A stretch of DNA of 64,000 nt from Lunularia cruciata (GCA_948567375.1 OX419756.1:9925001-9989000); one strand, 5' to 3'; shown: positions 46,630-56,470, counted from the stretch's first letter. Numbers and translations: made by a program. Notes: generated by a model not told the origin, from the letters alone.

Positions 46630-47190
46630 TTGAAGAGGAAGCCTTGTATCTTTGTCCTGGAGGTGCAAGAAGAAGTTAGGGAATTGTGAGTGCGTTACAG
46701 AATCAATAAGTCATTATTCAACCACAAGGTCGAGCAAAACACCCGAATGGTTTACTCACATTCAGAAAGAATGACGAAACCTTGTATCTAAGTCCTGCAG
46801 CTGCAACAAGAAGTTAGGAAATTGTAAGTGCGTTACAGAATGAGTAAGTCATTATTCATGCACGAGGTCAAAGGAAACACCTGAATGGTTTACTTACACT
46901 CAGAAAGAATGATGAAACCTTGTATCATTGTCCTGCAGCTGCAATAAGAAGTTAGCAAAGTGTGAGTGCGTTAGAGGATGAGGAAGTCATTATTCATCTA
47001 CAAGGTGGAACAAAGCATCTGAATGGTTTACTTTCATTCAGGAATAATGATTAAACCTTGTACTTTTGTCTTGCGCTGCAATGAGAAGTTACGAATTGTG
47101 AGTGCGTTACAGAATGAGTAAATCATTAATCATCCACGAGGTCCAACAATTCACCTGAATGATTTTCTTACATTCAGGAGGAATGGAAAA
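46630..47190. repeat. Minisatellite, about 137-bp period, 4 units
   Basis: attgtgagtgcgttacaga recurs at 46683, 46821, 46959 and 47095 (periods 138, 138, 136), preceded by a partial unit from about 46630. Shared blocks within each unit: gtgcgttacag, cattattcat, cacctgaatggtttac, ccttgtat. Units differ by substitutions and small indels, so the array is old. Confidence 0.9.
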
Positions 47191-47345
47191 GTATATTCTC
47201 CGTGATCACAAATCACAATCTCGTAGGACTAAGACAAATTGTAGACTATATTATTCTCTCGTATTACTTTTCTGTCAAGCACGCACGCCTATACAATTGT
47301 GCTTAGAAATGTTGATAGAATATCACAAGCTTATATTACTTGCGG

Positions 47346-47509
47346 GCTAGTTTACATGGGAAAGATTATCTTTAGTCACCATTTTATGGTGAAGAGTGGC
47401 TCCAACATACTTGAATACTTTTTTCTTCCTATATATATCTGAGCAGGACTTGTGTCTCGCAAATCATTTTTTTTGAACTTTGGTATCTCCATTTTATTTT
47501 TCACTTCTT
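47346..47509 (+). repeat. LTR end of copia element 2
   Basis: Shares ctttagtcaccatttt, acatacttg...cttttttcttcctata and ggacttgtgtctcgc with the LTR pieces at 32633 and 33700. It ends just before the PBS. The LTR start is not clear; unrelated sequence precedes 47346. Confidence 0.65.
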
Positions 47510-47513
47510 AATA

Positions 47514-47526
47514 TGGTATCAGAGCC
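47514..47526 (+). other. Primer-binding site of copia element 2
   Basis: TGGTATCAGAGCC, tRNA-Met type, right after the LTR end and 64 bases before the gag ATG. Confidence 0.88.
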
Positions 47527-47589
47527 TTTGATTTCAATTTGGTGAGAAGGTCTTGATTATTAAGTGACCTTAGTTTATCAATTTATACT

Positions 47590-48290
47590 ATGAATACTAA
47601 ACTCATGATTTATGGTGGTATAACGGGTGAGGCTTTGACAAAGAACAATTATTCAGTATGGAAATACAGAATGTATGCATCCTTGAAAGGCCAAGAATTT
47701 TTTGATCTTGTCACATGGGTTGCAACTTGTTCAATTGGTCTCCCTTCAGATCCTAATGTATGTGCTTGGGAGAAAATAGCTAATCAAGCCATACATTATC
47801 TTTCTTGGTGTGTTTTACCATCACTGTTTGGTTATGTACAAGGCATTCATACTCCCAAGAAGGTTTGGGATGCTTTGGAAAAAAAATTCAAATCGACAAA
47901 GGAAACAAAGCTTCAAGTGAAGCAACAATCAATGGAGATGAAGAATACAACTTAAACATCACTGACTATATTTATCTTATTTGGGGGTTAGTTGAACAGC
48001 TGAATAGCATCAGAGTTAAAGTTGAAGATGATGATCTGATTCTTCATACTATTCAAATTCTACCTAAGGAATATAAACCTTTGGAGACATCTATAGCAAT
48101 TAGGGATAATTATCCTTTATTTGATGAGCTTGCCCTGATATTAGTCTTTGAAGACATGTGGTTGCAAGGTGGTGGCAATGGTCCTGCCACTCAAGATCAG
48201 GTTCTGTTTGTAAGAACAAGTGTATCAAGAGGCAGAGGACAAGATAGTTCACTTCTTGTAGGTAATGTTTGTAGACTTAAATCCTCATAG
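47590..48290 (+). pseudogene. Copia gag, element 2
   Basis: The frame 47590-47955 starts at the first ATG after the PBS and reads K-N-N-Y-S-V-W-K-Y-R-M and V-W-D-A-L-E-K-K-F, typical of copia gag (UBN2/Retrotran_gag type). It stops after K-N-T-T; the frame 47805-48290 continues from a shift with I-L-P-K-E-Y-K-P-L-E-T and ends at R-L-K-S-S. The protein is therefore broken once near 47940. Confidence 0.85.
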
Positions 48291-48320
48291 ATACATTACA
48301 TAGCACAAGGCAAGTCCATA

Positions 48321-48548
48321 ATGGACAAGTTCTGCAATTATCACAACTCAAAATTTCATTATGGAAGGACTTGTTTTAAGAAGCAAGCTGATATTAGAAG
48401 ATGCAAATGGCCCCAGCAGAACTATATGGAGAAGGATTCTTACGCCAAATATCATCTATTTATGATGATTCATGTTATTGCACTCATTACAAAGAGTGAT
48501 TGGAACGATGAACTCCGATTGCTCAAACCGCATGACCCACCTGGCTAG
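48321..48548 (+). pseudogene. Copia gag zinc knuckle region, element 2
   Basis: A 75-aa frame with F-C-N-Y-H-N-S-K-F-H-Y-G-R-T-C: the CX2CX4HX4C knuckle with the second Cys replaced by His. It ends at the start of the 99-bp duplication. Confidence 0.6.
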
Positions 48549-48724
48549 TATATTAAGTTCCAAAGAAACATTATCTGAATTATAGTGTGTGAATACAGAT
48601 GATGATATTGAACATAATATTACTCACCGCATGACCCACCTGGCTAGTATATTAAGTTCCAAAGAAACATTATCTGAATTATAGTGTGTGAATACAGATG
48701 ATGATATTGAACATAATATTACTC
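48527..48724 (+). repeat. 99-bp perfect tandem duplication
   Basis: Units 48527-48625 and 48626-48724 appear identical over all 99 bases. It lies in the copia gag-protease region; 99 bp is 33 codons, but the region already has stops. Confidence 0.95.
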
Positions 48725-49089
48725 ATATGGATACTATCCCATTCTCATCTCCATCAAGGAATTTTAGTGGTTTAGGAAAAGTTCTTAATATGCTACAATC
48801 ACCAAGATTTTACTTTATGTTGGTCAAATCATTGAAAAGGGTTTCTAGGTTATATTTAACCAAGATAGTGTGTTTGTTGACAAATATGAAAAATACAATT
48901 TTCTCATAGGATGTAAACTTGCATAAAAAAGATAGGGAGGATGTTTAAATCAGACATCAAGATCCACAGTCACAAATCAGAATTCTATATTAATTCATGG
49001 CTGACTGAATTTTCAAATTTGAGATGTGGCATGAAATAGAGGGTCATATGAACCTACAAAGGTTCTACCTACATTAGATCTGGTTATAG
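48725..49089 (+). pseudogene. Copia protease to pre-integrase remnant, element 2
   Basis: Decayed reading with a 73-aa frame (48688-48909) and then a block around 49005-49040 that reads F-E-M-W-H, like the copia pre-integrase W-H motif. Its sequel is at 61357 after the family L insertion. Confidence 0.55.
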
Positions 49090-49380
49090 TGTTGTACTTT
49101 CCTTTTCTCTCTCTAGGAACACACAGCGTGCCTAGCTGTGGAGACTATAGATCAGAGGCTAGAGGTAAACCCGTAATGTCTCAACAAAACATACGTGTGA
49201 CCCTTATTGTCGGAACCCTCCTTTCTCATGACTAATATTCTTGCTACTAGGAAGGATAGTATCGGGCAACTTGACCTGTCATCACAACACGCACTCTTGA
49301 TCTGCTGGTCATCACTTCCAACATAACCAAGGAAAAATTACAAAGCACTCCTAGAAGGAAATAATCTGAGCGCAACGCCC

Positions 49381-49384
49381 GCAC
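49381..49384 (+). other. TSD of gypsy copy 3, left copy
   Basis: gcac at 49381-49384 and 57208-57211. The empty site is readable in unit 2 as cgcccgcacaccaatcc (59418-59434), which confirms a 4-bp duplication. Confidence 0.85.
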
Positions 49385-50074
49385 GGTAACACCCATTTGT
49401 GCATGTGTGTGGTATTGTGATATTTAGCTTGGTATTACAAGTACTTAAGAGATATTATTTATAGAGATAAAGGATAGTTCTATATTAGTCATGGTTAGCT
49501 AAAGTTAGTCATAGCTAAGATAGAGGGGAATTTACTTTAGAGGAAGTAGAAAAGATGAGCACCACTATTTTGGATTTTAGTGTGTTGACTTGGTATTATT
49601 CCTAGGTGTTTGGCTTTGAGGAAAGAATTGAGAACTCTTGGGCCCGCAAGCCTTTTTGTTTTGGATTCTTCTTTAGTCCAAGGATAGCCCATGTGAAGGA
49701 ATCCTTGACTTAGTGGTTGGGTCAAGATAAGACCACATGCTTAGGGGAATATGCTCATGTGAATGGATATTCCTTTCTACTGTTTGACTTTACTTGACTT
49801 TTAGTTTAGTAACTTGAGTTACTACGGTAATTAGTAACTTTGGTACGTAATTATTTCACAAGTATATAAACAAGGGGTGAGGAGGTACTCATTATCTTTT
49901 CATTTGTAACTATTTCTCTCTCATTGAGTTCTCTAGTGAGCAATGTCTTGAGTCTTGGAGTGTTAGCCTTGGAGGAGTATGATGGAGTTCAGGTTCCTTG
50001 CCTTCTTAGTCCATGGTGCGCTACCATAATAGCCATCAGAGGTTCATCCTGAGTAAGAGACAGGGCGGCTCACA
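49385..50074 (+). repeat. 5' LTR of gypsy copy 3
   Basis: 690 bp. The first base is G instead of T (GGTAACACCC for TGTAACACCC); the end is CGGCTCACA. TATA box 49863-49870. Few differences from the 3' LTR. Confidence 0.95.
49863..49870 (+). promoter_or_regulatory. TATA box, family G LTR
   Basis: tatataaa, followed by caaggggtgagg; same in the 3' LTR near 56997 and in copies 1 and 2. Confidence 0.55.
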
Positions 50075-50078
50075 TTTT

Positions 50079-50096
50079 TGGTTCCATTGCCGGGAC
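50079..50096 (+). other. Primer-binding site, copy 3
   Basis: TGGTTCCATTGCCGGGAC after LTR end and four T. It differs from a tRNA-Asp site (TGGCGCCGTTGCCGGGGA) at several positions. The family consensus from copies 1-3 is TGGTTCCGTTGCCGGGAC. Confidence 0.6.
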
Positions 50097-50115
50097 CTCT
50101 CTAGAAGGCAAGATA

Positions 50116-50286
50116 ATGTTCCGTGTTCAATTCTACATTAGGCAGAAGGAGGCTATGAGAGCTCACTTGGAGAGAACATTAGGAGAGGAGAGGGCTGAAC
50201 TTATGTTAGAGAACCAAGATCTATTTGTATACCCTGTGGTTCATTATTATATATTTGAGGTGATTTTGTACATCTTGTACACATGA
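50116..50286 (+). pseudogene. ORF0, short reading after the PBS
   Basis: 56 codons from the first ATG after the PBS. It reads F-R-V-Q-F-Y-I-R, L-E-R-T-L-G-E-E-R-A-E-L-M and F-V-Y-P-V-V-H-Y, then a TGA where copy 2 has Leu and reads on. It is conserved in all three copies at the amino-acid level, so it was probably translated in the ancestor. Whether it joins the zinc-knuckle ORF is unclear: the part 50287-50720 has no shared open frame. Confidence 0.4.
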
Positions 50287-50722
50287 GAGGAATTGGAGAG
50301 ATTGTGTGAGGTGGATTGCAGATTTTGGGGATCAAGGTGATTTTGGGCAAAATCTCAAGTTTGAGATCTGGACTTGAAATTTCTACACATGATAGCTTGG
50401 GTTATCTTTCAGTTAGCACACTTGAAATTATTGTGAGAGCTACTATGCGCACTGGACTAGAATTCTTGAAAGTTGAGAGGATAAAGTGCTCCCGTAACTG
50501 CATGCTCTCTGGGAAATTTTATAGAGTCTTCCATTTCTTCAATTTTCAATTAATTGTTCTGAAACTTTCCAAGACAATTTAGTGCATTATATCCTACTTG
50601 CTGCCATAAAAATTAGAGAGAGATCGTTCTTGAGCAAGGAGTTATGAGTTTTTGAAGTGAGGGGGGTGGTTTTGAGACCAAATATGAAATGTGTGTACTG
50701 AATAGAAAGGTGTCTAGGCCAA

Positions 50723-51371
50723 ATGGCGCTATGGAAAGATCTGAAATTTTGCAGAGAGGAACAAATTAGAGTTGTGATCAAGTGTAAAAACTTTCAGTGG
50801 ACTGTGACATACTGGTTGGGAGATTTGAGTGACTTTGTGAGGAAAGGTCAATTCTGCAGAGTGGAGATCTCATGCATGAGGAGTTTGAGATCAACAAAAA
50901 GCATGTTTGAGTGTTTAGATTCATCTTGGGAACATGGAGGGTCAACAAGAGTGGAAATTGAGATTATGCAAGGTTCCCCAAGGGTTTGAGGTGATTGTAG
51001 TGGTGGATTTGAGGAAAAGAGAGTTTACAATAGAATTTGAAGAGAGTGTTGAGAGGATCCAAAACCCTACACCACTTGGAGGAAAGAGTGAGTCTAAGTG
51101 CTTTTTGTGTGGAGAGAAGGAACATAAGGCAAGTTCATGTCCATTGACCTTTGAGAGCAAGAGATTGAGAGAAAGGAGAGGCTTACTAGACTTGGGTTTA
51201 CATGTTGCACCTTCTTCACCAAGATTGGGAGGAAGAAGATCTAAGACCAAGAAGTTGTGTGAGGTTTGTGGAGTTGAAGGACTTCCAAAAGGACATGAGT
51301 GTAGTGGAGTAAAAACAATTTTGGAAACTTTGGTGAAGGATCTTGGAGAGAGTCTTAGTACAACTACATAA
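50723..51371 (+). pseudogene. Upstream zinc-knuckle ORF in two overlapping frames
   Basis: Frame a (50723-50989, 88 aa) ends at G-S-P-R-V-stop. Frame b (50934-51371, 145 aa) begins with its own ATG 24 bases after a TAG and overlaps frame a by 56 bases. It carries the knuckle C-F-L-C-G-E-K-E-H-K-A-S-S-C (CX2CX4HX4C, residues about 57-70 of b) and C-E-V-C-G-V-E-G-L-P-K-G-H-E-C (about 111-125). Both frame borders are the same in copies 1 and 2. This is not gag, which starts 270 bp later with its own knuckle. Extra ORFs before gag are known in Ogre-type elements; I do not recognise this one. RNA or nucleic-acid binding is inferred from the Cys/His clusters. Confidence 0.6.
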
Positions 51372-51642
51372 ATATTACCACCTTCATCAGCTAGTTCTCA
51401 AGATTAGTGATGGAGATAATCTTTCAACTTATGGATAAACTATCCATGAGAGTTAGATTAATATGCACTCTAGGATTTGATGTTGCTATAGAAATCTTGG
51501 AGCAACTCGAACCTTTTGTGTTCCCTAGAGTGGATTATTCTCAGATGGTGTTAGTCATGTATATACTCTATTAGTAATAGAGTGAGAGAAAAGAAAAGAG
51601 AAAAAAAAATTTGAGAGAAAAGAAAGATAGTGAGGGATTAAG

Positions 51643-53259
51643 ATGGGGAAACTTCCGGTTTTCTTTGGCAGGGATGGAGAAGATGTGGAGGCCTTTGTGA
51701 GAGACTTCAAGAGAGCTTGCATAGGAAACAATGAGAGGAGGAAGAATGAATGGGCCTCATTATTACCAGATTTCTTTGAGGATGCATCACTTACATGGTA
51801 TGAATCAGAATACCAAGAGAGAGAGAGGAGAGATGGGGAAGAGGAGTCTTGGGAGACTTTGACTTCAACACTCATTGAGAACTTTCTTCCTGATGAGAGT
51901 TATGAGAGATTGATGAGTGAGGTTACATTTCTCAAGCAAGGAGATGGAGAGAAAGTGAGAGTCTATGTGGAAAGAATGGAAAAGTTGGAGTCCAGATTTT
52001 GCATAGTGTTGACGAAGGGTGGGGATGATGTGGAGACTAAAATGATTGGCATAGGGGCCATGCTCACCAAGAATTTTGTGGGAGGGTTGAGACCACAAAT
52101 TAGAAGCAAGGTGAGATATGAGAAACCTTTTTCCAAGGTTGAAGCTATCAAGATTGCAATTCGTATGGAGGAGAGTTTGGAAGGGGATGAGAGTGATTTG
52201 GTGGTGAAGGAGGTTGTGCATCCTCCTCAAGGCTACAAGTATGGTGGAACTTCTGATATTTTGGTGACAAGGGTTGCACCACAAGTAGTAGTTGCTCCAT
52301 TTCTTGCACCTCCACCAAAAGATCCACTCCAAACCATCGTAGAACAACTTGCGGATCTCAAGATCAATATGGTGCAACTATGGGAGAAGAGAGAGGTGGA
52401 TCAGAATGTAGGGAGAGGGCCTAGGAGTTATGGAAACTATCCATATAGAGGAGGTCAACCAGCTAATAATCTCAATGATAGAAATTATTTTGGTTGTGGA
52501 GGAAGAGGCCATATCCAAAGGAATTGCCTAAATTCCACTTACCATGGAGGAAGGGGTTATGAGGGAGCCAATAGAGGGAAAGAGGGAGGTAGTGAAACCC
52601 AAGAGGCTTCTAATCACAACAAAGGTAAGGGGATAGCATCTATAGATGTGGTTGAGAGCAAGTATGAGAAGGGAGAGTGCTCAAACTCCAAGGGTCTTAA
52701 TTTGGAGCTTTTGGCACAAGAGAAGAAGAGAGCTTGTTTTGCAGAGGATGTTCACTCTTCTCAAGGATGTACTTCAAGCAAGGATACTCTTATGTCTTCT
52801 AGGAGCACTCGCACCTCAACACCATCAACAACAAAGACTCCAAGGAAGAAGTTGGGGATGGAGGACTTCTTGATCTCAAAGCAACAATGGAACTACAATG
52901 TGTTGGAGGATGTTGGTAGTCACAAGGCTAACATCACAGTGTGCCAATTAATTGCTTTGAACCCTACCTTGAGAAAGGAGCTTAGAGATGGTTTGAGTTC
53001 TACAAGGAGCAAGAAGAAGAAGAAGGCAAAAGTTCCAGTATCAATGGGGGTGGTGGATGCCAAGCCAACACCATGGGAGGCTTGTGAATATGCCTCCAAG
53101 ATTGATGTGAGAGTGAATGGTCACAACATCAAGGATGCATTGGTTGATGGAGGATCAGCAGTAAATGCCATGTCAAAAAGGTTGATGAAGAAGTTGGGTA
53201 TGATACCCTCAAGACCATCAACATTTGTGGTGAGCATGGCAAACAAGCAACAAGTTTGA
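51643..53259 (+). CDS. Gag-protease ORF, gypsy copy 3
   Basis: 538 codons. The start M-G-K-L-P-V-F-F is shared with the other two copies, and a purine-rich leader precedes it. Gag capsid: W-A-S-L-L-P-D-F (about 40-47) and L-T-W-Y-E-S (about 53-58), then the helix-rich part with Y-V-E-R-M-E-K-L-E. Zinc knuckle near residues 286-298: F-G-C-G-G-R-G-H-I-Q-R-N-C, with Tyr where the first Cys stands in copy 2, so zinc binding is probably lost. A Ser/Thr/Lys-rich tail follows, then the aspartic protease A-L-V-D-G-G-S (about 503-509), with D-G-G instead of D-T-G or D-S-G. It ends at a TGA at 53257-53259; copy 2 has CGA there. Gag forms the cytoplasmic particle, protease cuts the polyprotein. Confidence 0.9.
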   Translation: MGKLPVFFGRDGEDVEAFVRDFKRACIGNNERRKNEWASLLPDFFEDASLTWYESEYQERERRDGEEESWETLTSTLIENFLPDESYERLMSEVTFLKQGDGEKVRVYVERMEKLESRFCIVLTKGGDDVETKMIGIGAMLTKNFVGGLRPQIRSKVRYEKPFSKVEAIKIAIRMEESLEGDESDLVVKEVVHPPQGYKYGGTSDILVTRVAPQVVVAPFLAPPPKDPLQTIVEQLADLKINMVQLWEKREVDQNVGRGPRSYGNYPYRGGQPANNLNDRNYFGCGGRGHIQRNCLNSTYHGGRGYEGANRGKEGGSETQEASNHNKGKGIASIDVVESKYEKGECSNSKGLNLELLAQEKKRACFAEDVHSSQGCTSSKDTLMSSRSTRTSTPSTTKTPRKKLGMEDFLISKQQWNYNVLEDVGSHKANITVCQLIALNPTLRKELRDGLSSTRSKKKKKAKVPVSMGVVDAKPTPWEACEYASKIDVRVNGHNIKDALVDGGSAVNAMSKRLMKKLGMIPSRPSTFVVSMANKQQV

Positions 53260-55077
53260 CCAGTAGGGGTGATGGATAAAGTGGTAGTTTCAATTATGGG
53301 AGTTCAAAATCTCATGACTTTCCAAGTCTTGAAGGATTTAAGCTATGACTTACTTCTTGGGAGGCCCTGGTTGAGAGCAGCACGCACAACTGATTGATGG
53401 CACAAAGGGTACTTGAGGATTGGGCCATCAAACCATAGAGTCACAGTTCTTGTGACTAACACCACCAACACTTCACATTCAGATACACCATCTTCTGATT
53501 ATTGGGAATCAAATTCTGAAGGAGGAGCTTCAGGTGTGGACACAAGCATGGAAGAGGAGACTTCCATGGAGGAGGATGAATCTGAATCTGATTCAGATGT
53601 GTATCCTTTGTGTGCTATGGATTTTGCACCTAAGCCAGAGGTTTTGAAGGACCCAAACAAATCACCATTGACACTTGAGGAGGTAGAGAGAAGGTTAGCT
53701 ACCCTCAAGTATAGTCCAAATATCACCAAGGAAGAGAAGGTGAGATTTGAGGAGATTTTCCGCAAGTTCATCCATGTGTTTGCTTTTAGTTACAAGGATT
53801 TGAAGGAAGTCACCTTGGAGGAGCACAAGATAGAGGTGGAGTCACATGCAAGACCAATCCGCCAAAAGCAACGTCGCATTAGCCCACCAATATCTTTGGT
53901 TGTGAAGGAAGAGATTGATAAGCTCAAGGAGGCTGGATTTATCTTTGAGGTAGAGAATTCAGAATGGGTGTCTCCAATTGTCATTGTTAAGAAAAGGAAT
54001 GGCAAGCTTCGTGTATGTGTGAATTACAAGAAGCTCAATGTTGTTACCAAGAAGGACTACTACCCATTGCTATTCATTGATGAGATCTTAGAGGAGGTTG
54101 CAGGTCATGAGAGGTACAGTTTTGGAGATGGTTATAGTGGATATAACCCAATCAAGATTGCACCAGAGCATCAACAACTCACCACATTCACCACACCTTG
54201 GGGAACTTATGCTTTCAAGGTCATGCCTTTTGGGCTTTGCAATGCTCTAGCCACATTCCAACGGTTCATGAACAAGGTATTTGAACCTTTCATTGGGAAA
54301 TTTGTGAGAGACTTCATTGATGACTTTTGTGTCTATGGAAGCAAGGAGGAGCACTTTGAGCACCTAATCAAAGTCTTGCAACGCTTGGATGAGGCAAATG
54401 CATCACTCAACCCAGAGAAGTGCATTTTTGGATGTGAAGAAGGTCTACTTTTGGGGCACATCATCTCCAAGGATGGAATAGCAGTTGATCCTGAGAAGGT
54501 GAGGAAAATCTCAGACCTTCCATTCCCTTCAAGCTTGACAAAGTTACACCAATTCTTGGGGATGGTTGGATACTATAGGAAGTTCATCTTCTCATTTTCC
54601 AACAAGGCTTATGCATTGACCATCTACATGAAGAAGGGTGTAGATTACATGGTGATTTTGGAGGACAAGGAGGCTCTCAAAGCTTTTGAGGAGCTCAAGC
54701 AATCCCTTGTTGTAACTCCAATTTTTGCTAAACCTGATTGGAGTAAGCCTTTCATCCTCTACGCTGATGCTTCTAATGTAGCTATAGGATGCACTCTTAG
54801 TCAATTAGACCAAGATGGGCATGATCATCCAATAGCTTATGCTAGTAGGCAAATGGTTTCAGCAGAGAAGAACTACTCTGTCACGGAGAGAGAAGAGTTG
54901 GTAGTGATCTTTGGTCTCAAGAAGTTTAGACACTACTTGATTGGAGGGAAAGCCACCATTGTCACGGATCACAAGGCTTTGAAGTACATCTTCAACAAGC
55001 CTAATGTTGAAGAGAGACTAGCAAGATGGATGATACTCTTGTCTGAGTATGACTACACCATTGAGGATAGGCCATGA
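53260..55077 (+). pseudogene. Protease end, RT and RNase H, copy 3
   Basis: Same frame as gag. The protease end (V-Q-N-L-M-T-F-Q, D-L-L-L-G-R) is followed by a TGA at 53395-53397. The open part from 53413 (554 aa) has the acidic linker, then RT: R-V-C-V-N-Y (Asn for Asp), F-G-D-G-Y-S-G-Y-N (first Asp), V-M-P-F-G-L-C-N, F-I-D-D-F (catalytic pair), F-L-G-M-V-G-Y-Y. RNase H follows with Y-A-D-A-S (Asp), N-Y-S-V-T-E-R-E (Glu) and V-T-D-H-K-A-L (Asp). It ends in TGA at 55075-55077, where copy 2 has Arg codons. All catalytic residues of RT and RNase H are present. Confidence 0.93.
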
Positions 55078-55213
55078 AAGAAATATGCAAATGCTGATTT
55101 GTTATCTAGAGCCTATGATCATGATGGAGATGAGCCATTGGATGATTCCTTCCCGGATGAGGAGCTCATGACAATCTCAGTCACTCAAGAGGTTCCAGTG
55201 GAGTACAAGGAGA
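55078..55213 (+). pseudogene. Linker between RNase H and integrase, copy 3
   Basis: Same frame continues: K-K-Y-A-N-A-D-L-L-S-R-A-Y-D-H, the usual end of RT-RNase H, then an acidic stretch. A 4-bp insertion in gactttgtttgtgacaag (copy 2 has gattttgtgacaag) near 55228 shifts the frame. Confidence 0.8.
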
Positions 55214-55837
55214 TTGTGGACTTTGTTTGTGACAAGAGGTAACTATCCAGAAGGGATGCATGCTAGGGAGAGGAAGGCCCTTGCAGCAAGATCTAGACCT
55301 TACACAATGGTGGAGGATATTCTTTTTCACCAAGGAGCAGATGGTCTACTTCAAAGAGCAGTGGGTAAGGAAGAGTCTATCCTACTCATAAAGGAGTTTC
55401 ATGAAGGTTTAGTATGTGGAGGACACTTTGCAGGAAAGGTGACTGCTTTCAAGATTCTAGATGCAGGTTACCATTGGAGAGGGATTTTCAAGGATTATCT
55501 TGATTATTGCAAAACTTGTCATGTTTGTCAAGCTTTTGCTAGAAAGTCTACATCCACTCCACCACTTAGATCAATTCCATTGCTAGGACCTTTTGAGAAG
55601 TGGGGAATTAATTTTGTAGGTCCTCTCAATAGAACCCCAAGGAACAATCGATACATTGTGGTAGTTACTGATTACCTTACCAAGTGGGTTGAGGCTAGAC
55701 CATTGAGGGACAAGAATGAAGATGAAGTGGGTAGATTTCTTTATGAACGCATTATCACTAGGTTTGGATGCACTTTGGAGTTAGTTTCTGATAGAGGAGG
55801 AGAGTTTACAGGAAGCATTACTACACCCATGCTATGA
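55214..55837 (+). pseudogene. Integrase N-terminus and core, copy 3
   Basis: 207 codons. Zinc domain: H-E-G and G-H-F (His), C-K-T-C-H-V-C (Cys). Core: first catalytic Asp is Asn (W-G-I-N-F-V; copy 1 has Asp), second Asp in S-D-R-G-G-E-F. A TGA at 55835-55837 stops the frame, at the same place as in copy 1. After it the reading continues with H-R-V-T-T-S-Y. Confidence 0.9.
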
Positions 55838-56470
55838 CATTTCTCTATCACACATAGAGTAACTACATCCTATAAGCCAAATTCCAATGGCTTGGCAGAG
55901 AGATCCAATCAGACCTTGTGCATGATGTTGGCCAAAGATGCAAAAATGGAGGGGGCTAAACATCATTGGGACAAGAGGATATATGCAGTTTTGTGGGAGT
56001 ATAGGACAACCATGAAGACTTCCACCGGATTTTCTCCATTTCAATTGGTGTATGGTATTGAGTCTACCTTACCTATTCACTTTGATCTTCCAACCTTCCA
56101 AAGCATTCATAGGAGATTGAAGAAAGCACAAGGAGGTGATGAGAAGTCAAGGAAGGATCAACTCATGGAGTTGGAAGAGGCAAGAGCAGTTGCTATGGTT
56201 TGAGTGGAGCAAGCCCAAAGGAAACAAAAGGAGAGCTATGACAAGAGGCAAGGCAAGAAGAAGGTGGAGCCTTTCAAAGAAGGTGATTGGGTAATGTTGT
56301 TTTATTCCATTCAATTCAAGAGAGTGCAAAAGAAGTTTTTGTCTAAGGACTTTGGACCTTTCATAGTAGAGAAGGTGTGGGGCAATTACACCTATGATCT
56401 CAAGGAGTTGGGAGGTAGACACTTTGATAGGATTAACCATGATAAGTTGAAGATGTACCATAGAAGGTAG
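55838..56470 (+). pseudogene. Integrase core end and C-terminal GPF module, copy 3
   Basis: The open part 55892-56203 has N-G-L-A-E-R-S-N (catalytic Glu) just before its ATG and S-P-F-Q-L-V-Y-G-I; after a TGA at 56201-56203 the frame 56204-56470 goes on with K-E-S-Y-D-K-R, F-K-E-G-D-W-V, F-G-P-F and G-N-Y-T-Y-D-L, ending Y-H-R-R-stop 40 bases before the purine tract. No chromodomain or envelope-like ORF follows. Confidence 0.9.

Noticed and set aside
46683-47100. Regularly spaced repeats that might suggest a CRISPR array
   Set aside because: The whole 137-bp unit is repeated, including the parts that would be spacers, and the DNA is clearly plant-like.
49800-49850. Short inverted repeat agtaac-ttga-gttact in the family G LTR
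   Set aside because: Six-base arms in an AT-rich LTR are too weak to call, though the motif is present in most LTR copies.
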